From the IMG/VR virus record IMGVR_UViG_3300036980_000594, positions 1-28,055 of that record: DNA of 28,055 nucleotides; one strand, 5' to 3'. Under the pieces are notes generated by a model. The model did no database searches and was not told the DNA's origin. It saw nothing but the letters and a program-made list of their open reading frames with translations. This DNA comes from a virus. Made by a program: the position numbers and the translations under genes. This document shows, in pieces, positions 20,799 to 27,208 of the stretch (position 1 is its first letter; every line of letters begins with the position of its first letter).

Positions 20799-20846
20799 CT
20801 ACCTGAGGGTATTTTTCATGTTTTCAGAAAATAAATTGAAAAACAC

Positions 20847-20877
20847 TTGTGCGTTGTCTAAAAGCAACGTATATTTG
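20847..20877 (+). promoter_or_regulatory. Second promoter with embedded operator
   Basis: TTG (20847-20849), 20 bp, TATATTTG (20870-20877), with the inverted repeat CGTTG-N8-CAACG at 20852-20869 in the spacer. Layout and most of the spacer match 16661-16690. Expected to drive 20922 to 21626. Confidence 0.7.
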
Positions 20878-20888
20878 TATCATCACAA

Positions 20889-20906
20889 GCGGGGAATGCA
20901 ACCCGC
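20889..20906 (+). repeat. Small 5'-leader hairpin, copy 2 of the CGGGGA-ACCCG motif
   Basis: GCGGG (20889-20893) pairs with CCCGC (20902-20906) around GAATGCAA. It lies in the leader of the 20922 gene; the related hairpin is at 16258-16275. Confidence 0.45.
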
Positions 20907-20921
20907 GCAAAATCTAAAAAG

Positions 20922-21173
20922 ATGAAAAATACAATCATTCCAACCACAGTAACGAGCAATAACGGAAAAGTAACCGCAAAAGTAGCTACCAAAGAGTGGC
21001 AAAAAGAAGGCAAAGTTAGAACATACATCACCCTCCATTTCGATCGCGAAACATTGGATTTAGGCTACATTGACCACAACAACGCCAACAACTACGAGTA
21101 CAAGCCATTCAAAGGCTTCCAGAAAGACTGGAAAAACGCTTTTGAAGCAGCCTTGGAAGTTGCAAACGCTTAA
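20922..21173 (+). CDS. Hypothetical protein, 83 residues
   Basis: A short beta-rich N-terminal region (G-K-V-T-A-K-V-A-T-K-E-W) is followed by Y-I-T-L-H-F-D-R-E-T-L-D-L-G-Y-I and a helical, basic and aromatic C terminus. It is the first gene behind the promoter at 20847 and its leader hairpin. The leader ends in AAATCTAAAAAGAT, a 14-nt sequence also found in the leader of the 23407 gene on the other strand. No family recognised. Confidence 0.68.
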   Translation: MKNTIIPTTVTSNNGKVTAKVATKEWQKEGKVRTYITLHFDRETLDLGYIDHNNANNYEYKPFKGFQKDWKNAFEAALEVANA

Positions 21174-21228
21174 GATAAAAACACGCAATTGGACTAATTT
21201 GGGATTGTTAACCAATAAAAAATCTATC

Positions 21229-21432
21229 ATGAAAAAGTATTCAAAAAAAACAATCAAATCTTGGATTGTAGCAACTTTTCGCCAAATTGGTGTTTATTCT
21301 TACTCATTCAAACCAACGGGTTTAACTCAGGAAGAGTACGACAATTTTTACCACTGGTTTGATGTAGTGGCAAACAACACCCCACACAGCACGATGTCTG
21401 ACATCGTAAACAAAATTCACAGCAACCAATAA
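21229..21432 (+). CDS. Hypothetical protein, 67 residues
   Basis: I take the ATG at 21229 (MKKYSKKTIKSWIVATFRQIG). A longer frame begins at 21070 inside the previous gene and gives a Thr-rich, non-protein-like N terminus, so I reject it. The protein is basic at the start, then aromatic (E-E-Y-D-N-F-Y-H-W-F). Its stop overlaps the XRE gene start (TAATG at 21432). Function unknown. Confidence 0.62.
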   Translation: MKKYSKKTIKSWIVATFRQIGVYSYSFKPTGLTQEEYDNFYHWFDVVANNTPHSTMSDIVNKIHSNQ

Positions 21433-21626
21433 TGGAACAAACTATCCTGACCGCCCTCCGCTCCGCAATCCAGGAGCGGGGGCTAACAATCGCCGATGTT
21501 GCAAAGGCCGCGAAGGTGAACCGGACAACGTTGAGTTTAATGTTGTCCGGTGTTAAATCCCCTACCTTACGGACGTTGTGCCGGGTGTGCGGGGTGCTAA
21601 ATTTCGAACTAAAAATTACAGAATAA
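21432..21626 (+). CDS. XRE/Cro-like helix-turn-helix regulator
   Basis: In this 64-residue protein the HTH is G-L-T-I-A-D-V-A-K-A-A-K-V-N-R-T-T-L-S at about residues 17-35, with L-S-G-V-K-S-P-T-L-R-T-L following, a classic Cro/C1-type pattern. At this size it is a single-domain repressor or Cro-like protein, or an antitoxin-like regulator. It lies at the end of the early rightward operon. It could bind the operators between -33 and -7 at 16661 and 20847, but that is untested. Its own gene contains a 9-bp inverted repeat. Confidence 0.85.
   Translation: MEQTILTALRSAIQERGLTIADVAKAAKVNRTTLSLMLSGVKSPTLRTLCRVCGVLNFELKITE
21521..21550. repeat. 9-bp perfect inverted repeat inside the XRE gene
   Basis: CCGGACAAC (21521-21529) and GTTGTCCGG (21542-21550) are separated by 12 bp. 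It could be an autoregulatory operator or an mRNA hairpin. Confidence 0.4.
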
Positions 21627-21629
21627 CAA

Positions 21630-21660
21630 AAGCCCGCTCGGAGTTGATCCCGGCGGGCTT
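21630..21660. terminator. Bidirectional terminator between convergent genes
   Basis: AAGCCCGC (21630-21637) pairs with GCGGGCTT (21653-21660). On the minus strand the stem is followed by TTTTGTTATT, on the plus strand by GCTATTTT. It separates the XRE gene from the leftward gene ending at 21673. Confidence 0.75.
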
Positions 21661-21672
21661 GCTATTTTAGGC

Positions 21673-22404
21673 TTAGTCTTTTTTACCCGAAGCCCACCGC
21701 CAAAGTATTTTAGCGTTGACTCTTTGATTTTGTGAAGCCGTTTTAAATCCAGGGAAACAATTCTCTAATGGTGGCCACGCTGCGCCCTCTTGTGTTGAAT
21801 CGTATATCTTATTCCAGCCCTGAAAGAGCTTATACACCATTCGCCCCATGTTGCTACTGTAGGTGTTGCTGTATCGTCCTGCCTCCATTCCTGCGGAGGT
21901 TGCGACGCGCTTAAAGTAGGTTTTCAGCAAGGCTATTATTTCTGCTTGGTTTAGCTGCCTGTATTCATCCTTGAACTCAATTTGAACTACCGGGACTGCA
22001 ATAGGTTTTGGGTTTTCGATCTTCCCAAGTAGCCGCGTTTCTACATCATTTTGCACGAACTGCTTCACATGCTGAGGGACTTTTTCGAGTGCTTGACGAT
22101 ACGCATTTTGGTTTTGCTCGTTTTCGATTTTTTGCGCTGCCTTTTCAAATTCTTTTTTTGCGTCGGCTACCATTTTTTCTAGCGTTTCGTTTAGCGCTGG
22201 TATGGCTAGGCTTGGATTTGTTGATGCTGCTAAGATTGCTTGCTTTTCGCTTTTTTTTTGCCGCCTTTCAATTTCAGCTTCAATCATTTCCAGCCCTTGT
22301 TTTGCAAGTTCTTTGGCTTCGCCTTCATTGATTAGCGGCAACTTTGCTTTATACCGCGCTTGTTGGGTAGTTAGCCATTCAATAGTTTTTTCGTAGATCC
22401 TCAT
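21673..22404 (-). CDS. Hypothetical coiled-coil protein, 243 residues
   Basis: Residues about 25-110 are strongly helical, rich in Glu, Lys, Gln and Ala (E-M-I-E-A-E-I-E-R-R-Q-K-K-S-E-K-Q), fitting a coiled coil. The C-terminal half is different: aromatic and Asn-rich (G-R-Y-S-N-T-Y-S-S-N-M-G-R-M-V-Y-K-L-F-Q-G-W-N-K). No family recognised. It is coupled to the upstream open frame by ATGA at 22401-22404. It contains an A9 run (22251-22259) but the -1 frame there closes after about 35 codons. Confidence 0.7.
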   Translation of the reverse strand: MRIYEKTIEWLTTQQARYKAKLPLINEGEAKELAKQGLEMIEAEIERRQKKSEKQAILAASTNPSLAIPALNETLEKMVADAKKEFEKAAQKIENEQNQNAYRQALEKVPQHVKQFVQNDVETRLLGKIENPKPIAVPVVQIEFKDEYRQLNQAEIIALLKTYFKRVATSAGMEAGRYSNTYSSNMGRMVYKLFQGWNKIYDSTQEGAAWPPLENCFPGFKTASQNQRVNAKILWRWASGKKD

Positions 22405-22598
22405 ATGATTTCTTTGTTGATGTATAGCAGCTCCAGCTGTAGCTGAATTTGTTCCGCAACATCTTGATAATCTGTAATAGATAGAGTTGTTTCCAATAGT
22501 TCGATAACTGCGTTTAAGTGCGCTTCGTCCGGTTCTTGTACATGCGTTTGTACTCGCTCAGGAGCAGGAGGTTGAACGTCACCCCCTACCCCGCCTAA
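22401..22598 (-). CDS. Open frame without a start codon, possible -1 frameshift extension of the 23407 gene
   Basis: After the stop of the 22595 gene, the -1 frame is open for 65 codons and ends with TGA overlapping the next ATG. It reads like real protein (G-D-V-Q-P-P-A-P-E-R-V-Q-T, then a helical D-Y-Q-D-V-A-E-Q-I-Q-L-Q-L-E-L). There is no ATG, GTG or early TTG start. The junction is ACT TTT TAG: tRNA-Phe at TTT can slip back to another TTT with the stop in the A site. A 7-bp hairpin (22566-22587) starts 7 nt after the stop. The fusion would be 335 residues. A one-T sequence error is the main alternative. Confidence 0.5.
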   Translation of the reverse strand, partial: LGGVGGDVQPPAPERVQTHVQEPDEAHLNAVIELLETTLSITDYQDVAEQIQLQLELLYINKEII

Positions 22599-23407
22599 AA
22601 AGTTTCTCGCACCTTTACGCCCAGGTCAACCGCTTCCCGTTTTACCCCATTGTCAAAAATGCCAATCAGAATAATAGAAAGTACAATAGCCCCCTCTGCA
22701 AAGCCCATCCAGCCCCGCGCCTGTGATTTATTCGCGCTTGTCTCTAGGTTGTACTCATCCATCGCAGCCTGATTTTTTGCCTCAGCTGATGCGATTGTGG
22801 CAGCTCGTTCTTGCTCTACATTGGCTAAGATGTCATTGATTTTTGCGGATTGCTTCAAGGCCGGGGCGGTTACATTGCCTTTCCATTTTGTACCTAAGTA
22901 CGCGCTTTGGGTGCGTTGGTATTCTGCCCGGCGTTGATCGTAGTAGTTTGAAATGCTGTCAACCGAAATCAAATCCACATTAATAGCAGTATCTTTTTTG
23001 GAAACAAAATCAACAACCTTTTCCGCACCGCCCAGGGATAACATCACGCCCATTACGATACCGAAAACACCCATGCACCCCTTTAGCACCATCATCGCAA
23101 AATCGCCACCGCCCTTGTTGTGCGCGCCGGCTTGAAGATCATCAACAAAGAATTTCAGCATGAACTGGAATCCGATGACAAGGATAGTACCCGCACCTGC
23201 AAGGACATAAGAAAGCCCGGAAACAAACGTCTCATCTGCTCGAATTTTCAAGTGGGCGAAGATAGAAGATGCGCTCAGGATTGTAGCCAAAACATAGATG
23301 CCTAGCGCAATCCAAAAAACCTGATAGTTCCTGCGCACAAAGGAATTGTCTTTTCGGAGCTTGTCTTTAGACTTGTCAATAATTGTGTTGTAAGTTTCTA
23401 GTTTCAT
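22595..23407 (-). CDS. Membrane protein with four predicted helices
   Basis: In this 270-residue protein, hydrophobic spans lie at about 27-52 (F-W-I-A-L-G-I-Y-V-L-A-T-I-L), 61-88, 103-127 (V-F-G-I-V-M-G-V-M-L-S-L) and 232-254 (G-A-I-V-L-S-I-I-L-I-G-I-F). Between the third and fourth lies a polar, partly coiled-coil region (R-R-A-E-Y-Q-R-T-Q-S, then N-V-E-Q-E-R-A-A-T-I-A-S-A-E-A). No enzyme motif. It is transcribed from the promoter at 23502-23532 with unusual operator-like repeats. It may be envelope or superinfection related, or virion associated; unassigned. Confidence 0.72.
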   Translation of the reverse strand: MKLETYNTIIDKSKDKLRKDNSFVRRNYQVFWIALGIYVLATILSASSIFAHLKIRADETFVSGLSYVLAGAGTILVIGFQFMLKFFVDDLQAGAHNKGGGDFAMMVLKGCMGVFGIVMGVMLSLGGAEKVVDFVSKKDTAINVDLISVDSISNYYDQRRAEYQRTQSAYLGTKWKGNVTAPALKQSAKINDILANVEQERAATIASAEAKNQAAMDEYNLETSANKSQARGWMGFAEGAIVLSIILIGIFDNGVKREAVDLGVKVRETF

Positions 23408-23501
23408 GTTAATTATCTTTTTAGATTTGTTTGTAAAAGGTTTTTAGATTGTTTGAAATTTGTTTAATATACTTTTCTCAAACAATTCTCAAACTTTATT
23501 G

Positions 23502-23532
23502 CAATATTAATCTAAACTAATCTAAATAGCAA
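23502..23532 (-). promoter_or_regulatory. Promoter with tandem repeats for the 23407 operon
   Basis: On the minus strand TTG (23532-23530), 20 bp, TAATATTG (23509-23502). The spacer contains two copies of TTTAGATT on that strand (plus-strand AATCTAAA at 23509-23516 and 23519-23526). Confidence 0.6.
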
Positions 23533-23576
23533 GTAAACAATAAATATATTTTTTATTTAGGCTGGTTTAAAAAACA

Positions 23577-23608
23577 AAGCCCCGGACACAATGCGTGAAC
23601 CGAGGCTT
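23577..23608 (-). terminator. Terminator after the metallophosphoesterase gene
   Basis: On the minus strand AAGCCTCGG pairs with CCGGGGCTT with one mismatch and a loop, then TTGTTTTTT follows. It lies just past the stop at 23646 in the leftward direction. Confidence 0.7.
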
Positions 23609-23645
23609 TTCTAATGTCCCAAAAACGAAAGTATAGAAAGGTTAC

Positions 23646-24578
23646 TTAAATTATCCTGTTATCAACTTGGAAATTATCACCGCTGCGTTCTATCGTTGCA
23701 AATCCGTGATTCCATTTTGATCGCCCAATCCAAGCTGGGTTTAAGTTACATAAGCATCCAGTACCCCACCCACCTATCATTGTGTCGTCAAGTTTGGGAT
23801 CTATATCTGTCTGTGTCCTATGGTAATGGCCAATCAAAATATTCACACTAGCTTTTATTCGCGTCTGCCTAGCATGATATATGCCACCACCAAAATGGCT
23901 ACGGTATTCGTGACCGTGGGCAATAAATAGCTTCCCTGTCTTTGCTATCTGGTTTTGTGGCACATGGTGGATTCCAAAGCCCTCTAAACCTAATTGCTCA
24001 CTTAGACTTAAACCAACTAGGTCAAAAAGTTCTTCTGCGTTGCGCATGACGTAATCAGTAAAACGTTTTTCGTGGTTTCCTTCTTTGTAATAGATCGCGG
24101 CTTTTGGAAACAACCCGCGAATCTTAACCAAAAACTCTTTGCAAAGGTTGATTTCTTTTTTTAGGCTTTCTGTTTCAATAGATTTTGCAAAGTGGCTGAT
24201 CCGTTCAGCGTCGATGATGTCGCCATTTAAATAAATGCAATCTGGTTCATACTTATAACCCCATTCAAGCGCAGAAATTAAAGCCTTTTTGTCGTGTCTT
24301 GGAAAGTGTATGTCAGATAGAACCAAAATTCTATTACCTTCAATTTCGATGGGTTTAGAACTATCATCTATGCCATCATCAAAGTCGCCAAAAGCAGATT
24401 TAACGTCTAACCCAATGTCAAGTTGAATTTTTTCAATTTCTTTATATTCCTCCACCCCATTTAATAAAATAGCCGCACGAGCTTCATTTGCAGTTATCCC
24501 AAGTGTGCTTGCTATTTTAACTCTCCCTAACCCCTGTTTAGCTAGTTCAATTGCTTTTTTCAACACATCGTTATTCAT
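23646..24578 (-). CDS. HTH-metallophosphoesterase (calcineurin-like)
   Basis: The start was set at the ATG at 24578 (MNNDVLKKAIELAKQG); an upstream ATG at 24653 lies on the GC-rich terminator hairpin. In the 310-residue protein, residues about 5-37 form an HTH-like unit (G-R-V-K-I-A-S-T-L-G-I-T-A-N-E-A-R). The enzyme core has D89-x-H91 (L-S-D-I-H), G119-D120 (L-N-G-D-I-I-D), G-N-H-E at 167-170, A-H-G-H-E at 220-224 and G-H-Y-H at 250-253, the complete two-metal phosphoesterase set. The substrate may be nucleic acid or a nucleotide; the HTH could target it to DNA. It is flanked by terminators on both sides. Confidence 0.88.
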   Translation of the reverse strand: MNNDVLKKAIELAKQGLGRVKIASTLGITANEARAAILLNGVEEYKEIEKIQLDIGLDVKSAFGDFDDGIDDSSKPIEIEGNRILVLSDIHFPRHDKKALISALEWGYKYEPDCIYLNGDIIDAERISHFAKSIETESLKKEINLCKEFLVKIRGLFPKAAIYYKEGNHEKRFTDYVMRNAEELFDLVGLSLSEQLGLEGFGIHHVPQNQIAKTGKLFIAHGHEYRSHFGGGIYHARQTRIKASVNILIGHYHRTQTDIDPKLDDTMIGGWGTGCLCNLNPAWIGRSKWNHGFATIERSGDNFQVDNRII

Positions 24579-24631
24579 GCGATTGTTTTTAAATTTTTTG
24601 GCAATATTGAATAGGAGGAGGACAAAACATA

Positions 24632-24651
24632 GCCGGGCGCAGATGCCCGGC
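24632..24651 (-). terminator. Terminator after the 24662 gene
   Basis: A perfect 7-bp stem GCCGGGC/GCCCGGC with a 6-nt loop. On the minus strand TATGTTTTG follows, a weak T tract. Confidence 0.55.
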
Positions 24652-24661
24652 ATAATAATTA

Positions 24662-25237
24662 CTACTTTGCAGAAAAGGAACGGGCTGCGTTCACATCAAT
24701 TGCAATATCTTGTATAAGGTCGAATAGTCCTTCGATGGCAACCAGGAAGAACCCGCGCAAACCTTCATCAGCTACTTTTTCGTTAATGACCTCAGTCAAA
24801 TACCCGATCACCAACGCGCGAAACTCAGCGCCTTGGAGGTACTCCGAAGCATAAGCCTTAAGTTGCTCAGGGTTGTCCTTAATGTCATCCAGGAACAAGT
24901 AAGTCGAGTTCACTATCTTTGTCGCCAAGCTCACCAACAACGCTTCTAGTGCCTCCGAAGCTACCTTAGATAAGATCGGTTTAATCTCATCCCCAACGGC
25001 GGGTAAAAGAGTGTCGCGGAGATACCCAACCCAAACCGCGTTGAGCTGCTTTTTGTTGTCGGCTTCATTGTCGCTCAGGGCATCTACCGTATCATCTACG
25101 GCAGCTAATGCACCCACGGCGGCTTTATCGCCAAACGTTCCGTCCTTGAATAGGTCATCTACCTTTTTGCTTCCGAAAGGGTAGGCGGCCTTGAATAATA
25201 GGCGGCCGATAGTCCCAATCAATTTGGTCTTTGCCAT
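24662..25237 (-). CDS. Hypothetical protein, 191 residues
   Basis: The protein is soluble-looking and mostly helical. It has a basic N terminus (MAKTKLIGTIGRLLFKAAYPF), an acidic middle (A-A-V-D-D-T-V-D-A-L-S-D-N-E-A-D) and long hydrophobic-patterned helices towards the C terminus (I-E-G-L-F-D-L-I-Q-D-I). No signal peptide, catalytic motif or known family. It follows the holin gene in the leftward direction, with the orphan plus-strand unit in between. Confidence 0.65.
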   Translation of the reverse strand: MAKTKLIGTIGRLLFKAAYPFGSKKVDDLFKDGTFGDKAAVGALAAVDDTVDALSDNEADNKKQLNAVWVGYLRDTLLPAVGDEIKPILSKVASEALEALLVSLATKIVNSTYLFLDDIKDNPEQLKAYASEYLQGAEFRALVIGYLTEVINEKVADEGLRGFFLVAIEGLFDLIQDIAIDVNAARSFSAK

Positions 25238-25244
25238 TTTAGTA

Positions 25245-25274
25245 TTGATTTTATGGTTAAAAAATTATACCTTG
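25245..25274 (+). promoter_or_regulatory. Orphan plus-strand promoter
   Basis: TTG (25245-25247), 20 bp, TACCTTG (25268-25274) followed by C. It points right between two leftward genes and is followed after about 55 bp by a strong terminator. Predicted transcription start near 25281. Confidence 0.5.
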
Positions 25275-25280
25275 CTTGCA

Positions 25281-25360
25281 ATGGTTTTCAAAGTGTTTTT
25301 TCATGAGATTGTGAAGTGTTGAGATTGATTGTAAGCCGGGCAAATGCTCGGCTTTTTTTT
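25281..25360 (+). ncRNA. Candidate small RNA (about 80 nt) with its own terminator
   Basis: The transcript predicted from the 25245 promoter ends at a hairpin AAGCCGGGC/GCTCGGCTT (25333-25354, one G-U pair, AAAT loop) followed by T8 (25353-25360). The T run lies only on the plus strand, so it does not serve the leftward genes. A 13-codon frame begins at 25281-25283, near the predicted start, and may be meaningless. No known RNA family was recognised. Confidence 0.45.
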
Positions 25361-25425
25361 GTTGTAAAAGTAGGCAACTAACCACCTATTCAGGTATTGA
25401 CGGCTGCCCCCCATATGAATCATTA

Positions 25426-25863
25426 TCACTTTTCAGATTCCTCTCCTTCTTCTTTTTCCTCCTCGACTGGCTTCATGTTTCCTGGGATTATTTTCCTAAT
25501 AATGCTCCCAATATCCGTTCCGGATACAACCCGTGTATTTTCTAAGATCGAAAGCAGTTCGGTAAACGCAATCGCACCAGTTGCAAAGTAGGCAAGCGAT
25601 GCGGGTAATTTTAGTGCCACTTCAACCCCATGACATGCAAGTATAGACCCTGCGTAAACAATTAGCTTGTCAATCATCCGCCGGGCTTTTTTGCTGTTTG
25701 GTTTCTCGCCACGGCGCATTGCGGCACGAATACCAGTAACGGTATCTAAGATAATCAACCCACCACAAAGGGCAAGGAAATGCCCAACAGGCACAATAAA
25801 CCCTGCTAACATTCCTAGTAATCCGTAAAAGTAAGTATCCAGGCTGGTAAAAAATTTGCTCAT
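25426..25863 (-). CDS. Phage_holin_4-like holin
   Basis: I use the ATG at 25863 (MSKFFTSLDTYFYGLLGMLAG); an ATG at 25875 and an earlier one at 25947, overlapping the lipoprotein gene, are alternatives. The 145-residue protein has about three hydrophobic spans: L-L-G-M-L-A-G-F-I-V-P-V-G, A-L-C-G-G-L-I-I-L-D-T-V-T-G, and A-Y-F-A-T-G-A-I-A-F-T-E-L-L. The L-D-T-V-T-G-I-x-A-A then G-E-K-P-N-S-K-K-A-R-R-M-I-D-K-L-I-V-Y segment is diagnostic of the toxin-secretion/phage-lysis holin family. The C-terminal tail is highly acidic. It would form membrane holes for lysis. Confidence 0.85.
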   Translation of the reverse strand: MSKFFTSLDTYFYGLLGMLAGFIVPVGHFLALCGGLIILDTVTGIRAAMRRGEKPNSKKARRMIDKLIVYAGSILACHGVEVALKLPASLAYFATGAIAFTELLSILENTRVVSGTDIGSIIRKIIPGNMKPVEEEKEEGEESEK

Positions 25864-25894
25864 AGTGATTCGCATTGTCGTGGAGACTGGTAGT

Positions 25895-26509
25895 TTAAAA
25901 ATCCATTTGCAAAAACATTCTGTGCGGTGCTGTCCTATTCCCTCCAAACCAAGCGGAGTTTTTTCCCACGATGCGGTATCTTAATTCGTTTCGTTGCTTT
26001 CCAAGTGTGTCGAGATTGAGCAGTGCGGTAAATTTTCCATTCTCTTGCAGTATGGTAGCGGCATAGAATCGGTTGCTTAGGATGCAAATAATCCGATCTT
26101 CTTGTGGCCTATTTGCATTATTGACATTCTCATACAGGCAGATTTCAAACGCATTTCTACGGGTCAGGTACGGCCTCCAGGCTACCATGACGGCGTTCTT
26201 ATTCTTCTTGTAATCGTCCCATTTGTAGAATCCAAAGAGCTTATTCCAGTCCAGGTTATCAACCCCTAGGCTAGTATAGTAGCAGGAAGAATCCAGCATG
26301 AAAGTTACCGTAACCGTCTTGGCCTGCTTAGGTAGCGGGAACGGGGACGGCTTGAAATCGTGCTGCCCAGCCTGGACGGTGTAGGTTTTCGGTATACGCT
26401 CGTTTGTCCCGTCGTCCGGTGTGCAACTGGACAGCCAGAAAATTAGCGCAGCGATCAGGATCACCCAAACCCAAAATTCTTTTAGCAAGTCTTTAAAAAG
26501 TCCGTTCAT
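25895..26509 (-). CDS. Lipoprotein with N-terminal membrane segment
   Basis: In this 204-residue protein, residues 12-28 are hydrophobic and end in a lipobox L-S-S-C with C29 (I-F-W-L-S-S-C), followed by polar residues, which fits lipid attachment. The mature domain has no recognised family: beta-rich and aromatic, with W-N-K-L-F-G-F-Y-K-W and W-F-G-G-N-R near the end. It starts at an ATGA overlap with the secreted protein gene. Position beside a holin makes an outer-spanin-like or surface role conceivable, but the size and sequence do not match usual spanins. Confidence 0.72.
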   Translation of the reverse strand: MNGLFKDLLKEFWVWVILIAALIFWLSSCTPDDGTNERIPKTYTVQAGQHDFKPSPFPLPKQAKTVTVTFMLDSSCYYTSLGVDNLDWNKLFGFYKWDDYKKNKNAVMVAWRPYLTRRNAFEICLYENVNNANRPQEDRIICILSNRFYAATILQENGKFTALLNLDTLGKQRNELRYRIVGKNSAWFGGNRTAPHRMFLQMDF

Positions 26510-27198
26510 TTTGTAGAGTTTTTGACGATTTGACGGGCTTGCTTGACTAGTTGATAGTTTCCAAGCAAGCTAACCCATCTGCCCGGTTCAATCTGGTACA
26601 AGTCCACGTTTTCACCAGCACCCGCAATATTTTGAAGCAGCACCCACCGATCCGAGTAAACCGTGAACGGAAAGATGTTTTGGGCGTTGATGCGAATGCG
26701 TACCGATCCATTGGCAAGTTTCGTAACTGCAACAGGGGTATTAGCCACCCCAGGCCGCACCAAAATATAATCGCCTACCAAGCTATCAGCAAAGGTCTTT
26801 TCAATTTGTCGGAGCATTCCAGGCCGTCCAAAGCGAACTAAAGCGGTATTGATGCCCGTGAACCCCTTTAAGCTGCGCTTCTGGAAGATAAACCCGATTG
26901 CTTTTTCAGCCTGTTGCCGCCCAAAGTCGATCAGTGGATTGGCGTAAAAGTTGACTAGGGTTGTAGTGTCGTGGTACTTGATGCCCGAACAGGGATTGTT
27001 TTCGTCAAAGCCCACGGGTTGACTATTCATGACTTTGCGCCCTCCCCTAAATTCGATAATTTCAGTAAGCAGCACAACCGTATCGCCACACTCGTTTATC
27101 GTTGTCGAGAATGCGATTGAATCACTTACCACTTCAGCGCGTTGTGCCAGTGCAGGCAAGGCAAAAACAAGGATGCAAAAAAAGATAAAGTATTTCAT
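26506..27198 (-). CDS. Secreted protein with signal peptide, 230 residues
   Basis: I chose the ATG at 27198 because it gives a clear signal peptide (M-K-Y-F-I-F-F-C-I-L-V-F-A-L-P-A-L-A-Q, cleavage likely after A-L-A); the upstream in-frame Met overlaps the previous gene. The mature part has two Cys (N-E-C-G-D-T and N-P-C-S-G), and a beta-rich C-terminal half containing R-I-R-I-N-A-Q-N-I-F-P-F-T-V-Y. No enzyme motif. Exported to the periplasm or outer surface. Function unknown. Confidence 0.75.
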   Translation of the reverse strand: MKYFIFFCILVFALPALAQRAEVVSDSIAFSTTINECGDTVVLLTEIIEFRGGRKVMNSQPVGFDENNPCSGIKYHDTTTLVNFYANPLIDFGRQQAEKAIGFIFQKRSLKGFTGINTALVRFGRPGMLRQIEKTFADSLVGDYILVRPGVANTPVAVTKLANGSVRIRINAQNIFPFTVYSDRWVLLQNIAGAGENVDLYQIEPGRWVSLLGNYQLVKQARQIVKNSTK

Positions 27199-27208
27199 GT
27201 TGCTAGTT

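Noticed and set aside
20801-20817. Terminator after the 20337 gene (TACC-TGAG-GGTA followed by T5)
   Set aside because: Only a 4-bp stem; too weak to claim, although it precedes a promoter.
21070-21432. 120-residue frame beginning inside the 20922 gene
   Set aside because: Its first 50 residues are a Thr/Lys-rich out-of-frame reading of the previous gene; the ATG at 21229 is adequate.
22251-22259. A9 run on the minus strand as a third frameshift site
   Set aside because: The slippery register is acceptable, but the -1 frame closes after about 35 codons of low-complexity basic sequence and no functional domain follows.
24579-24631. Promoter with CAATATTG ahead of the metallophosphoesterase gene
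   Set aside because: The nearest upstream TTG on the minus strand is only 13 bp away, so the spacing rule fails.
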